DNA of 13,374 nt, from contig JBECKZ010000223.1 of NCBI GenBank assembly GCA_040235555.1, forward strand, positions 1 through 13,374, written 5' to 3'. Position 1 is the stretch's first letter, and the number at the start of each line of letters is the position of its first letter. The notes under the pieces were generated by a model, which was not told the origin of the DNA, did not search any database, and saw only the letters and a program-made list of their open reading frames with translations. The position numbers and the translations under genes are program-made. Shown here one piece after another: positions 6,501 to 12,197 of this stretch. Origin of the DNA: RI-92 sp040235555. GTDB taxonomy: Bacteria > Pseudomonadota > Gammaproteobacteria > UBA6429 > Thiohalophilaceae.

Positions 6501-8939
6501 TTTTTCCGCTGCTGGATTGAACGTTTCGATAAAGCCCTGTTCATTGATCGTGATAATGCCATCCACTGCGGTGTCGAGAATCGCCGCAATGCGTGTTTCA
6601 CGTTCACGCACCGCCTCTTCAGCCTGCTTGCGTTCGGTGATATCGGTATGTGTACCGACCGCGCGCAAGGGTTTGCCATACTTGTCGCGTTCCACTACCT
6701 TGCCGCGATCCAGGATCCAGACCCACTTGCCGATCTTGGTTTTGACCCGGTGTTCACTCTGGTAGATCGGGGAATTGCCGGTCAGGTGTTCGAGCAGTTT
6801 TTCTTTCACCGCCGCGAAATCATCCGGGTGGATGAGTTTTTCTTTCGCATTAATATGTGGTTTGACTTCACCTGGTTCGTAACCCAGCATGGTTTGCCAG
6901 CGCGGGCTGAAGTAGACCGAGTTGGTTTTGATATCCCAGTCCCACAGACCATCGTTGGCACCTTCGAGTGCGAGTTTCAACTGCTCTTCAGATTCGCGTA
7001 ATGCACGCTCGGTGTGGATGCGCTGTTGCTCATTGCGCAAGGCCCAGATCAGGTTGGCCGAGGCCGTCGCCAGGGGTGCCAGGGTGTACAGGAAGGATTC
7101 GTGAAAGCCATCGGGGCTGTTAGCCAGGCCAAACATACCCACGAGCTGGGTACCGTGGTACAGCGGTACGCCGAGAAAATTATGGAGCGGAGGACTGCCA
7201 TCTGTCAGCGATTTCAGATTGTCGTCACTATTCAGATTATTGGAGATGAGTGGCGCGCCGGTGCGCAACACTTCGCTGAACACGTTCTTGCCATTGAAAA
7301 CTTCCGTGCTGCGAATCATCTCGTTCATAAACGTCATCAGTTCCTTACTGCTGTCATAGCGCTGGTTCATGGCGCGCACGCGCAGATTCGGATGGCCGTC
7401 CTTGTTGTAAAACGTCTCGGCGATAAAACCGACATTACTGTATGACAGTGTCAGCAGGTCCGACAGGATCTGTTCGAACATCGCCGTTGGCTGTTCGCTG
7501 TCGCTGATGAAATAGGACTGGGCGCGACTGATGGATTGCAATAACTGGTTCTTGGTTTGCAGCTGTTGCTCGGATTCGCGGCGTTCGATTTCCAGGCCAA
7601 GCCACTGTGCCATTAACTGCAGGAAACGAAAATCTTCCGGTGAGAACTTGCCCGGATACGGGGCGTAGCTGGAAAAGTGTAATGTGCCGTATATCTTGCC
7701 GCGCACGAACACCGTGGTGCCGATAAAGGATTTGATCCGGCGTTTTCGAAAATAGGGATGATCCAGTCCCTGACTTTCATCGGTCTCTTCGATCCCGATT
7801 GGTTCACCGCGTTTGAGCGTATGTCGGCAATAGGTATTGCCCATGTTGAAACTTATTCCGGGTTGCAGGCCGTTATCGGGACTGACCGCCGCGACAATGA
7901 TATTGAGATTACCCTCGACGCGCGAAAGGATGCCGATATCCATTGCGAATTCATCCAGGCCCATCACCAGTAGTGATCGGGTCTTCTCATGAGAACTCAT
8001 CTCCGAGGAAACCGTGGTTTGTTGCAGGTGGCTGAGGCGGCGTTGTTCGCGTTCCAGCATCGTACTTTGCCGCAGCACAAACATGTCGGAACGGCGCATC
8101 AGCCACAGTGCCGTACTGCCCAGCAACAGTAACAGACTGACCGCCCACATCGTGGTTGTCCAGATCGGGGTAAGAGGTCCCTGCTTGATACGGATTGCGG
8201 CCATATCCCAATGTGTCCCCGGGACGAGAACCCGGTAACTGATTTGTTGCTCCAGGGCATTACCCAGGGCCTTTGGTGTGATGGTGGCGTTCTTGTTTTC
8301 GGTATCGGCATCGATCACATCATCCTGATCCGAACGCAACAACAGCACGCGGTAATTTTGCAGCCGATTACTCTCGAGCATTTGCATGATATTTTTCGGA
8401 TGAAAGCTCAGATACAGGATCACGAAGTCGTGATTGGGGCTCGGTATCCGGGTCAGCAGGCTGTAGTACCGTCCCAGTGGATGCGTGTGAAAATAGATGG
8501 GTGGCTGGATACCGGATTGTGCGAAGATGCGCAGCTCATCGCGGGCCTTGTCATCGATCTGGTGATGGGGATCATCGAGCAGGAGCTGACCGGAGCTGTC
8601 GGCCAGTGTCAGGTTAAACAGATTGGGGAAAACCTGCTTGAATCGGGTGTAAAGATTATTAAACCCCTCCTGATCGAGGGGTGAGTTGATCAGGTGCTTG
8701 ATATCTTTATGCCGGTTCTCGATCAGCAGATCGACACTGTGGCGCATGTCGCGCACGTGCATCGACAGTTCCTGGGCTGCGCCTACAATGGCGGTCCTGA
8801 GCAGGGTCTGCTTTTCCAGTTCGCTGGCATTGTACTGATTGACGGCGTGCCACAGGATCATGCCGCAGGCCACCAGCAGGATCCCCAGCAGGGAAAGGAT
8901 CCGTAATTGTTGCGGCGATTTGGGCAGATAAAGCTTCAT
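3531..8939 (-). CDS. Membrane-bound multi-sensor hybrid histidine kinase (2 GAF, 5 PAS, 2 receivers)
   Basis: 1802 residues. Order: transmembrane helix about 14-32; extracytoplasmic, Cache-like region about 34-258; second helix about 260-281; GAF about 315-452; GAF about 480-634; PAS/PAC about 653-772, 783-899, 905-1040, 1045-1163 and 1174-1293; HisKA with SHELRTP and H1310; ATPase with N1429, DNGKGIP (D1457), FEKF and GTGLGLS; receivers about 1543-1665 (E1547, D1548, phospho-D1591, K1651) and 1674-1785 (D1680, D1681, phospho-D1722, K1768). The second PAS aligns gap-free with recalled FixL: H839, R845 and R859 correspond to haem ligand H200, R206 and R220 of Bradyrhizobium FixL, so it may sense oxygen. 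No Hpt domain is present, so the relay to the adjacent receiver protein, if there is one, needs a separate Hpt or direct transfer from H1310. ATG at 8939 has no strong ribosome site, but the following membrane helix supports it. Signal and output are otherwise unknown. Confidence 0.95.
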   Translation of the reverse strand: MKLYLPKSPQQLRILSLLGILLVACGMILWHAVNQYNASELEKQTLLRTAIVGAAQELSMHVRDMRHSVDLLIENRHKDIKHLINSPLDQEGFNNLYTRFKQVFPNLFNLTLADSSGQLLLDDPHHQIDDKARDELRIFAQSGIQPPIYFHTHPLGRYYSLLTRIPSPNHDFVILYLSFHPKNIMQMLESNRLQNYRVLLLRSDQDDVIDADTENKNATITPKALGNALEQQISYRVLVPGTHWDMAAIRIKQGPLTPIWTTTMWAVSLLLLLGSTALWLMRRSDMFVLRQSTMLEREQRRLSHLQQTTVSSEMSSHEKTRSLLVMGLDEFAMDIGILSRVEGNLNIIVAAVSPDNGLQPGISFNMGNTYCRHTLKRGEPIGIEETDESQGLDHPYFRKRRIKSFIGTTVFVRGKIYGTLHFSSYAPYPGKFSPEDFRFLQLMAQWLGLEIERRESEQQLQTKNQLLQSISRAQSYFISDSEQPTAMFEQILSDLLTLSYSNVGFIAETFYNKDGHPNLRVRAMNQRYDSSKELMTFMNEMIRSTEVFNGKNVFSEVLRTGAPLISNNLNSDDNLKSLTDGSPPLHNFLGVPLYHGTQLVGMFGLANSPDGFHESFLYTLAPLATASANLIWALRNEQQRIHTERALRESEEQLKLALEGANDGLWDWDIKTNSVYFSPRWQTMLGYEPGEVKPHINAKEKLIHPDDFAAVKEKLLEHLTGNSPIYQSEHRVKTKIGKWVWILDRGKVVERDKYGKPLRAVGTHTDITERKQAEEAVRERETRIAAILDTAVDGIITINEQGFIETFNPAAEKIFGYRAKEILGRNISMLMGGEDRDLHDTYMKRYLASNQPKILGIRREVIGMRADGSSFPMQLAVSEMRLGSRRHFTGIIRDITLTRQAERLLQDTMAFKQGILDSAKLSIISTDARGIIQTFNAAAQQMLGYSGKELIGKVTPEIFHDRDEISQRSIKISEELGQLVRPGFETFVAKARIGIADEQQWTYISKSGKRFPVVMTMTALHDQHDNIIGFVAIARDISRQQQAEEEISRFKTTLDMTLDCVFMFSPDSLRFFYINQGAMEQVGFSYGDLLRMTPVDILTEYDEDSFRGMLQPMIEGRRNAITFESYHRHRSGHLIPVEVFLQYIYPVDQEPRFVAIVRDITERRRIAENLAHAEERARLLLESAGEGIYGLDLDGNITFVNPAAARMLGYDAIDLIGKRMHDFAQHSYQDKNEYPYQFSPTYKAITEGDIQRVSNEVMWRKEGAFFPVEYTVTPIRKNNEIAGAVVIFNDITERKKVEHIKNEFISTVSHELRTPLTSVRGSLGLLVGGAGGSLPDQAQTLVGIANKNTERLLLLINDILDIEKIESGKMVYHYNLLNLHEFLEAAIQANYAYGQQFDVKFRITQCPEEISVYADEDRLMQVMNNLLSNAAKFSTPGSQVELSAVQRTQKVRISITDNGKGIPQNFQKHIFEKFAQADASDTRSLGGTGLGLSISKAIVEQHGGRIDFISRVNIGTTFFFDLPIWTQSKDKEPPKLAASKYRILICEDDADIAYMLRIILSQAGFDADIARTVEQAKQLIKDNHYLAVTLDLALPDELGRRYDPEGIKLIRELRRQDRTRELPVIVVSAVADQARRRLNGSAFGIVDWLEKPLDESRLLSAVQMIATYKQGLPRILHVEDDPIIYEMVRVLLRGQVDLVVAPTLYDAHNKLREEVFDLILLDVELTDGSGLDLIRDLDDVEYMPQVVIFSAHEVGKDVAHKVKAALVKSKDSRNELINVIMSVIKERETTEQQYLNSSSTTQ

Positions 8940-9027
8940 GTTGGTCTATAGCTATTATGGTCTGGCACGGGTAGCCCGAGCCATAGGCCTATCGTAGCTA
9001 TATAAAGGAATGGAGAACAGAGCAAAT

Positions 9028-9052
9028 ACGTGCAGCCACGACGGCTGCACGT
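9028..9052 (-). terminator. Hairpin after degQ, possible weak terminator
   Basis: ACGTGCAGCC (9028-9037) / GGCTGCACGT (9043-9052), a perfect 10-bp stem with a 5-base loop, 22 bases after the degQ stop. On the minus strand the following bases contain only a short U-run (ATTTGC), so termination may be partial and read-through into the kinase gene is possible. Confidence 0.5.
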
Positions 9053-9074
9053 TTTGTCCGGAGGAGCGGTAGGC

Positions 9075-10451
9075 TTATCGCAGGTAGAGGAACAGGGCCA
9101 TGTCGCCGCGCTGGATATTCAGTAGCAGGGCCTGGCTACCTTTCACTGCGCGCGCAAGATCATCCAAACTCTTGATTGTACGGCGATTTGCCGAGACGAT
9201 GACGTCACCCTTACGCAGTCCGGCGCGCCAGGCAGGGCTGCCCGCCGCAACATCGGCGACCAGTACGCCCTGGATCTGGCCATACAGCGGATTGCCCTGG
9301 GTAATGTCAGTGAAGACAGCCCCCTCCAGTTGCGGATTGATGTTTTTGCCCGTGGACTGGGCCGATTTTGGTTGTTCCACTTCAGCGACGAGGGTCTGGT
9401 GTTTGCCCTCGCGCAGGATTTCCAGCTTCACCTTCTCACCGACCCGCAGCACCCCGATGAAATTACGCAGGTCGGAGGCATCACGCACCAGCCGGCCATT
9501 GACGTCGACAACGATGTCACCTGCCTTGAGTCCGGCCTTGTCGGCGGCGGAGTTCGGGGTGACCTTGGTGATGACCGCACCGGCGCGACCATTGGGCAGA
9601 TTGAAGGCCTGCTCCAGTTCCGGAGTCAGGTCCTGGGCCTGGGCACCGAGTTGACCGCGTTTGACTTCGCCGTGGGCGATCAACTGGGTCATGATCTCGT
9701 GCGCCATGTTGATAGGGATAGCAAAACCGATACCGATGTTGCCGCCGCTTTGCGAAAAGATTGCCGTGTTGATACCAATAAGATCACCGGCCAGATCGAC
9801 CAGCGCACCACCGGAATTACCGGGATTAATGGAGGCGTCAGTCTGAATGAAATCTTCATAGCCTTCGATGCCAAGTCCGCTGCGGCCGAGGGCACTGATG
9901 ATGCCGGAGGTCACGGTCTGGCCCAGTCCGAACGGGTTCCCAATGGCCACCGCGAAGTCACCCACGTGTAACTTGTCCGAGTCACCCAGTTTTAGCGCGG
10001 TCAGCTTATCGGCCTTGATCTGTACCACGGCGATATCGGTTTCCGGGTCGGTGCCGATGAGTTTGGCCTTGAAGCTGCGGCCATCCTTGAGTGTCACGGT
10101 GATCATATCGGCCTTGTCGATCACGTGGTTGTTCGTCAGGATGTAACCCTTTTTGGCATCGACGATCACGCCGGAGCCAAGAGCCTGGGTGCGGCGTTCT
10201 TGCGGTTGTTGCTGCGGCAGATCAAAGAAGTGGCGAAAGAACGGATCACTGAACAACGGACTTTCCTGCACACGCACATGGCCACTGGTCGCGATGTTGA
10301 CGACTGCCGGCATGGTGCGTTCGAGCATGGGTGCCAGCGAGGGCAGTGGTTTGCCCTGGCTATCCACCAGGGGCAGGGCGGCATGACTGGCGGTGGTTAG
10401 CGCCCAGAACAAAAACAGAAGAAAGGTTGTTATTGTCGTTTTGCGTTTCAT
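9075..10451 (-). CDS. degQ: Periplasmic Do-family serine protease (DegQ/MucD type)
   Basis: A 458-residue protease/chaperone that degrades or refolds damaged proteins in the periplasm. A Sec signal peptide is clear: KRK, hydrophobic core, likely cleavage after ASHA (residue 24). The trypsin-like domain has the catalytic triad H109 (TNNHV), D139 (TDIAV) and S213 (GNSGG), followed by PDZ1 (about 264-358) and PDZ2 (about 376-455). Length and two PDZ domains fit DegP/DegQ/MucD; the lack of a long LA loop favours DegQ/MucD, but the exact name is not certain. Its ATG overlaps the TGA of the upstream small heat-shock gene (ATGA), with GAGGT 9 bases upstream inside that gene, so the two are co-translated. 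The kinase gene lies 135 bases downstream. Confidence 0.95.
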   Translation of the reverse strand: MKRKTTITTFLLFLFWALTTASHAALPLVDSQGKPLPSLAPMLERTMPAVVNIATSGHVRVQESPLFSDPFFRHFFDLPQQQPQERRTQALGSGVIVDAKKGYILTNNHVIDKADMITVTLKDGRSFKAKLIGTDPETDIAVVQIKADKLTALKLGDSDKLHVGDFAVAIGNPFGLGQTVTSGIISALGRSGLGIEGYEDFIQTDASINPGNSGGALVDLAGDLIGINTAIFSQSGGNIGIGFAIPINMAHEIMTQLIAHGEVKRGQLGAQAQDLTPELEQAFNLPNGRAGAVITKVTPNSAADKAGLKAGDIVVDVNGRLVRDASDLRNFIGVLRVGEKVKLEILREGKHQTLVAEVEQPKSAQSTGKNINPQLEGAVFTDITQGNPLYGQIQGVLVADVAAGSPAWRAGLRKGDVIVSANRRTIKSLDDLARAVKGSQALLLNIQRGDMALFLYLR

Positions 10452-10951
10452 GAATGTTGTACCTCAATGCGTCGACGTTGGTGTTGTTGTGTTTTGGGCA
10501 GGGTGACGGTGAGCACGCCGCGCTTGTATTGGGCCTTGGCCTTGCTTTCATCCACGGCCGCCGGCAGTGGAATCGCACGTTCGAATGCGCCGTAGGCGCA
10601 CTCCGTGATGTGATAACGCCCGGATTTGTGTTCGCGTGCCGCCTGCTTGGTGCCACGGATCACCAGTTGCTCATCCACCACGGCGATTTCGAAATCGTTG
10701 GCGTCCATGCCCGGCGCCTCCATGCGCACGCTAATTTCATCCTCGCTTTCTTCCATGTCCACAACCAGTAGCGCCCAGCGCGAACCGCGCAGCATGGCGA
10801 TGTCCTGCGCGGTCTGCAGATTGTCGTTACGGGTTAACGGTTTGAAGCGGGTCAGTGCATTGCTGGCATTTTCACGCAATTGCTGCCAACCCTCGGCAAT
10901 GTCGTCCCACATGTTTTGCAAACCCTGGCGGAGTTGCTCGAACGTACTCAT
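10448..10951 (-). CDS. Small heat-shock protein (Hsp20/alpha-crystallin family), first copy
   Basis: A 167-residue ATP-independent holdase that binds unfolding proteins and forms oligomers; no signal peptide, so cytoplasmic. The N-terminal 55 residues form an amphipathic arm; the alpha-crystallin domain runs about 60-155 and ends in the family motif GVLTVTLP (145-152). A C-terminal I-E-V (162-164) is the I-x-I/V oligomer anchor. I choose ATG at 10951, which has GAGGTG 6 bases upstream; the in-frame GTG at 10960 is part of that ribosome site. The stop overlaps the start of degQ, coupling a cytoplasmic chaperone with a periplasmic protease. It differs strongly from the neighbouring copy, so they are not a recent duplication. 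Confidence 0.92.
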   Translation of the reverse strand: MSTFEQLRQGLQNMWDDIAEGWQQLRENASNALTRFKPLTRNDNLQTAQDIAMLRGSRWALLVVDMEESEDEISVRMEAPGMDANDFEIAVVDEQLVIRGTKQAAREHKSGRYHITECAYGAFERAIPLPAAVDESKAKAQYKRGVLTVTLPKTQQHQRRRIEVQHS

Positions 10952-10953
10952 AT

Positions 10954-10973
10954 ACGTCACCTCACAGGCAAGT
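10954..10973 (-). promoter_or_regulatory. Possible SD-masking hairpin (RNA-thermometer-like) in the hsp20 leader
   Basis: In the transcript the bases just before the start can fold so that ACUUGCC pairs with GGUGACGU (one bulged C, one G-U and one U-G pair) around a 5-base loop, burying the GAGGUG ribosome site. The UUGCC segment resembles the U-rich anti-SD of ROSE-type thermosensors. Short and weak, so this is only a candidate. Confidence 0.3.
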
Positions 10974-10995
10974 CAGAAACAACGTGATGAATTGC

Positions 10996-11041
10996 AAAAA
11001 TGAAAGACAGGGATACCAGGAAAGATGTCCCTGCCTTTCAT
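10996..11041 (-). terminator. Terminator between the two small heat-shock genes
   Basis: ATGAAAG-A-CAGGGA (11000-11013) pairs with TCCCTG-C-CTTTCAT (11028-11041), one A-C mismatch and a 14-base loop. On the minus strand it is followed by a U-run (ATTTTTGC). It should end transcripts of the second hsp20 gene before they reach the hsp20-degQ pair. Confidence 0.75.
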
Positions 11042-11127
11042 GCACCACTGATGTCATCAACTACGATGGAGAGGGTGCGTAGCTGCGATACATCCCTGGT
11101 GGCTCACGTTTGTCTTGTTGCATCAGA

Positions 11128-11155
11128 ACAGACAAACAAAATATCGAAAAAGTTC
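11128..11155 (-). promoter_or_regulatory. Candidate sigma-E-like promoter for hsp20-degQ
   Basis: Minus strand GAACTT (11155-11150), 17 bases, TCTGT (11132-11128). The E. coli sigma-E promoters of degP and rpoH read GAACTT, about 16 bases, TCTGA or TCAAA, so match is good at -35 and one base off at -10. Against it: the terminator at 10996-11041 would then lie in the leader. Confidence 0.3.
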
Positions 11156-11175
11156 AGGGTATTAGCCAATCTGTA

Positions 11176-11214
11176 ATGACCTGCACCACGCACGGGTGTG
11201 CGTGGTGATGTCAT
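11176..11214 (-). other. Long hairpin just after the second hsp20 gene
   Basis: CACCACGCAC (11184-11193) / GTGCGTGGTG (11198-11207), a perfect 10-bp stem with a 4-base loop, extended by ATGAC / GTCAT outside a small interior loop. There is no U-run, so it looks more like an mRNA-end stabiliser or processing site than an intrinsic terminator. Confidence 0.6.
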
Positions 11215-11223
11215 GCAATAACT

Positions 11224-11658
11224 TTATTCCTGTACCGAGATTTTGCGCGGCTGTACTTTTTCGTGCTTTGGAATCGTGATTTCCAGCACGCCGTTCTTGC
11301 TCTTGGCCGCAATCTTGTCGGCGTCGGCGGTGTCCGGCATGGTGAAGCGACGATAGAAAGAGCCATAAGAGCGTTCGACACGCTTGTAACCTTCCTTCTC
11401 TTCCTTCTTCTCGGATTCGCGCTCGCCCTTGATGGTGAGCATGCCGTTCTCCATGTGCACCTCGATGTCCTTCGGGTCGACACCCGGGATATCGGCGATG
11501 ATGGTAAAGGCGTTTTCGCTTTCCTTGATGTCTACGGCCGGGGTCCAATCACTGGTGACCACGCTGCCGGCTTCACCACCACTGCGCTCGTATGCGCGAT
11601 CCATTTCTTTGCGGAGCTGATCCAGCATGCTCCAGGGTTCATATCGTACCAGTGCCAT
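11224..11658 (-). CDS. Small heat-shock protein (Hsp20/alpha-crystallin family), second copy
   Basis: A 144-residue class-A type bacterial small heat-shock protein. It begins MALVRYEPW, a typical N-terminus; the alpha-crystallin domain is about 40-130, with DIPGV (56-60), a Lys/Glu-rich loop (80-92) and GVLEITIP (123-130). The C-terminal I-S-V (140-142) is the oligomer anchor. The ATG at 11658 has GGAGA 8 bases upstream; the frame stays open to an ATG at 11757, but that lies in the predicted promoter, ahead of the transcription start. It has its own heat-shock-like promoter and is followed by two hairpins. Same orientation as the hsp20-degQ pair 272 bases downstream. Confidence 0.95.
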   Translation of the reverse strand: MALVRYEPWSMLDQLRKEMDRAYERSGGEAGSVVTSDWTPAVDIKESENAFTIIADIPGVDPKDIEVHMENGMLTIKGERESEKKEEKEGYKRVERSYGSFYRRFTMPDTADADKIAAKSKNGVLEITIPKHEKVQPRKISVQE

Positions 11659-11723
11659 AGTTGTCGTCTCCTTTGTTGGTATAACCAAATTCCTGCCAGG
11701 CATTTGTCCTGACGTCTGTTTCG

Positions 11724-11754
11724 ATAAATAGGATTCGATGCCGGAATGATCAAG
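11724..11754 (-). promoter_or_regulatory. Heat-shock-like promoter of the second hsp20 gene
   Basis: Minus strand CTTGATC (11754-11748), 15 bases, CCTATTTAT (11732-11724), close to the sigma-32 pattern CTTGAAA / CCCCATNT. The same bases also read as sigma-70 TTGATC, 17 bases, TATTTA. Predicted start near 11716, leader about 57 bases. Confidence 0.55.
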
Positions 11755-11792
11755 CACTTGAAATCGGTCGCAAAGACACTATTGCTTCACGC

Positions 11793-11806
11793 TTGATCTG
11801 GATCAG
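11793..11806. promoter_or_regulatory. FNR/Anr-type box
   Basis: TTGATCTGGATCAG matches TTGAT-N4-ATCAA at 9 of 10 fixed positions. It is centred about 83 bases upstream of the predicted hsp20 start and about 220 upstream of the predicted nrdJ start, so its target is unclear. The regulator itself is not in the window. Confidence 0.45.
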
Positions 11807-11859
11807 TGAGTTAGCGCCAGCTTACCCCGGAGATCGCAAAAAATGGGGGTATATTAGAA

Positions 11860-11875
11860 ACACAAGATATAGTGT
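11860..11875. promoter_or_regulatory. NrdR box 1
   Basis: ACACAAGATATAGTGT matches the NrdR consensus (acaCwAtATaTwGtgt) at 15 of 16 positions and is an imperfect palindrome flanked by A and T. NrdR is the ATP/dATP-sensing repressor of ribonucleotide reductase genes; its presence upstream of nrdJ is consistent. Confidence 0.7.
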
Positions 11876-11891
11876 TAGAGCAATACACAGG

Positions 11892-11922
11892 CTATCCACA
11901 AGCTATCGCCAGCTTGTCCACA
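11892..11922 (+). promoter_or_regulatory. Pair of DnaA-type boxes
   Basis: CTATCCACA (11892-11900) and TTGTCCACA (11914-11922) each match TTATNCACA at 8 of 9 positions, in the same orientation and 22 bases apart (two helical turns). DnaA boxes are known to control nrdAB in E. coli, so a similar link of nrdJ to replication is plausible. Confidence 0.5.
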
Positions 11923-11984
11923 GAATTTGCCAAGTATTTGATTTATATATGGGAAAAAACTTTAGATTTTTATGTTAACGGATG

Positions 11985-12013
11985 TTGACAGATCCCGTCA
12001 ATTCGCCTAATTT
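11985..12013 (+). promoter_or_regulatory. Candidate nrdJ promoter
   Basis: A perfect TTGACA (11985-11990) is followed after 17 bases by TAATTT (12008-12013), a poor -10 match. The predicted start near 12020 directly abuts NrdR-like box 2, a suitable place for repression. Confidence 0.45.
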
Positions 12014-12022
12014 TCACAACAT

Positions 12023-12038
12023 CCCCAATATCTTGTGT
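12023..12038. promoter_or_regulatory. NrdR-like box 2
   Basis: CCCCAATATCTTGTGT matches the NrdR consensus at 13 of 16 positions; its right half is the exact inverse of the left half of box 1 (a 12-base inverted match). The centre-to-centre distance of 163 bases is much longer than usual for NrdR box pairs. Confidence 0.5.
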
Positions 12039-12120
12039 TTTTACAAATCGCGCTTTCAGACGCGGCGCAGGACGTCGAAAGTCGTGAGAAAACATGCTTT
12101 TACTAATATATATAAATGAA

Positions 12121-12190
12121 CTGGTTGTCCTCCTTTGCCATGGCAAACCGGTGTGCAATTTACTTACTAGACGTACCACGGACAGGAGGA
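12121..12190 (+). promoter_or_regulatory. nrdJ leader with anti-SD and palindrome
   Basis: TCCTCCT (12128-12134) is exactly complementary to the nrdJ ribosome site AGGAGGA (12184-12190). It overlaps the start of a perfect palindrome TTTGCCATGGCAAA (12134-12147), itself bracketed by GGTT / AACC. Two exclusive folds are possible, one masking and one freeing the ribosome site. Candidate leader control only. Confidence 0.35.
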
Positions 12191-12197
12191 TGCGAAT

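Larger units (their letters stand above)
11659..12197. other. Divergent control region between hsp20 and nrdJ
   Basis: 539 bases without a gene. From left to right: the hsp20 leader with a small hairpin (11676-11688) and promoter (11724-11754), an FNR-type box (11793-11806), an NrdR-type box, two DnaA-type boxes, a TTGACA-type promoter for nrdJ, a second NrdR-like box, and a structured nrdJ leader. I found no cobalamin-riboswitch B12 box by eye. Confidence 0.6.

Noticed and set aside
6039..7001. Long plus-strand open frame opposite the kinase (320 residues)
   Set aside because: Antisense to PAS domains with clear motifs on the other strand; no ribosome site or family.
10952..10960. In-frame GTG start for the first hsp20 gene
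   Set aside because: The GTG is part of the GAGGTG ribosome site used by the ATG at 10951.
11659..11757. Extended N-terminus for the second hsp20 gene
   Set aside because: It would start in the predicted promoter, upstream of the transcription start; the ATG at 11658 has a good ribosome site and gives the typical N-terminus.
12020..12197. Cobalamin riboswitch upstream of the B12-dependent nrdJ
   Set aside because: No recognisable B12 box and little of the expected GC-rich multi-stem architecture by eye.
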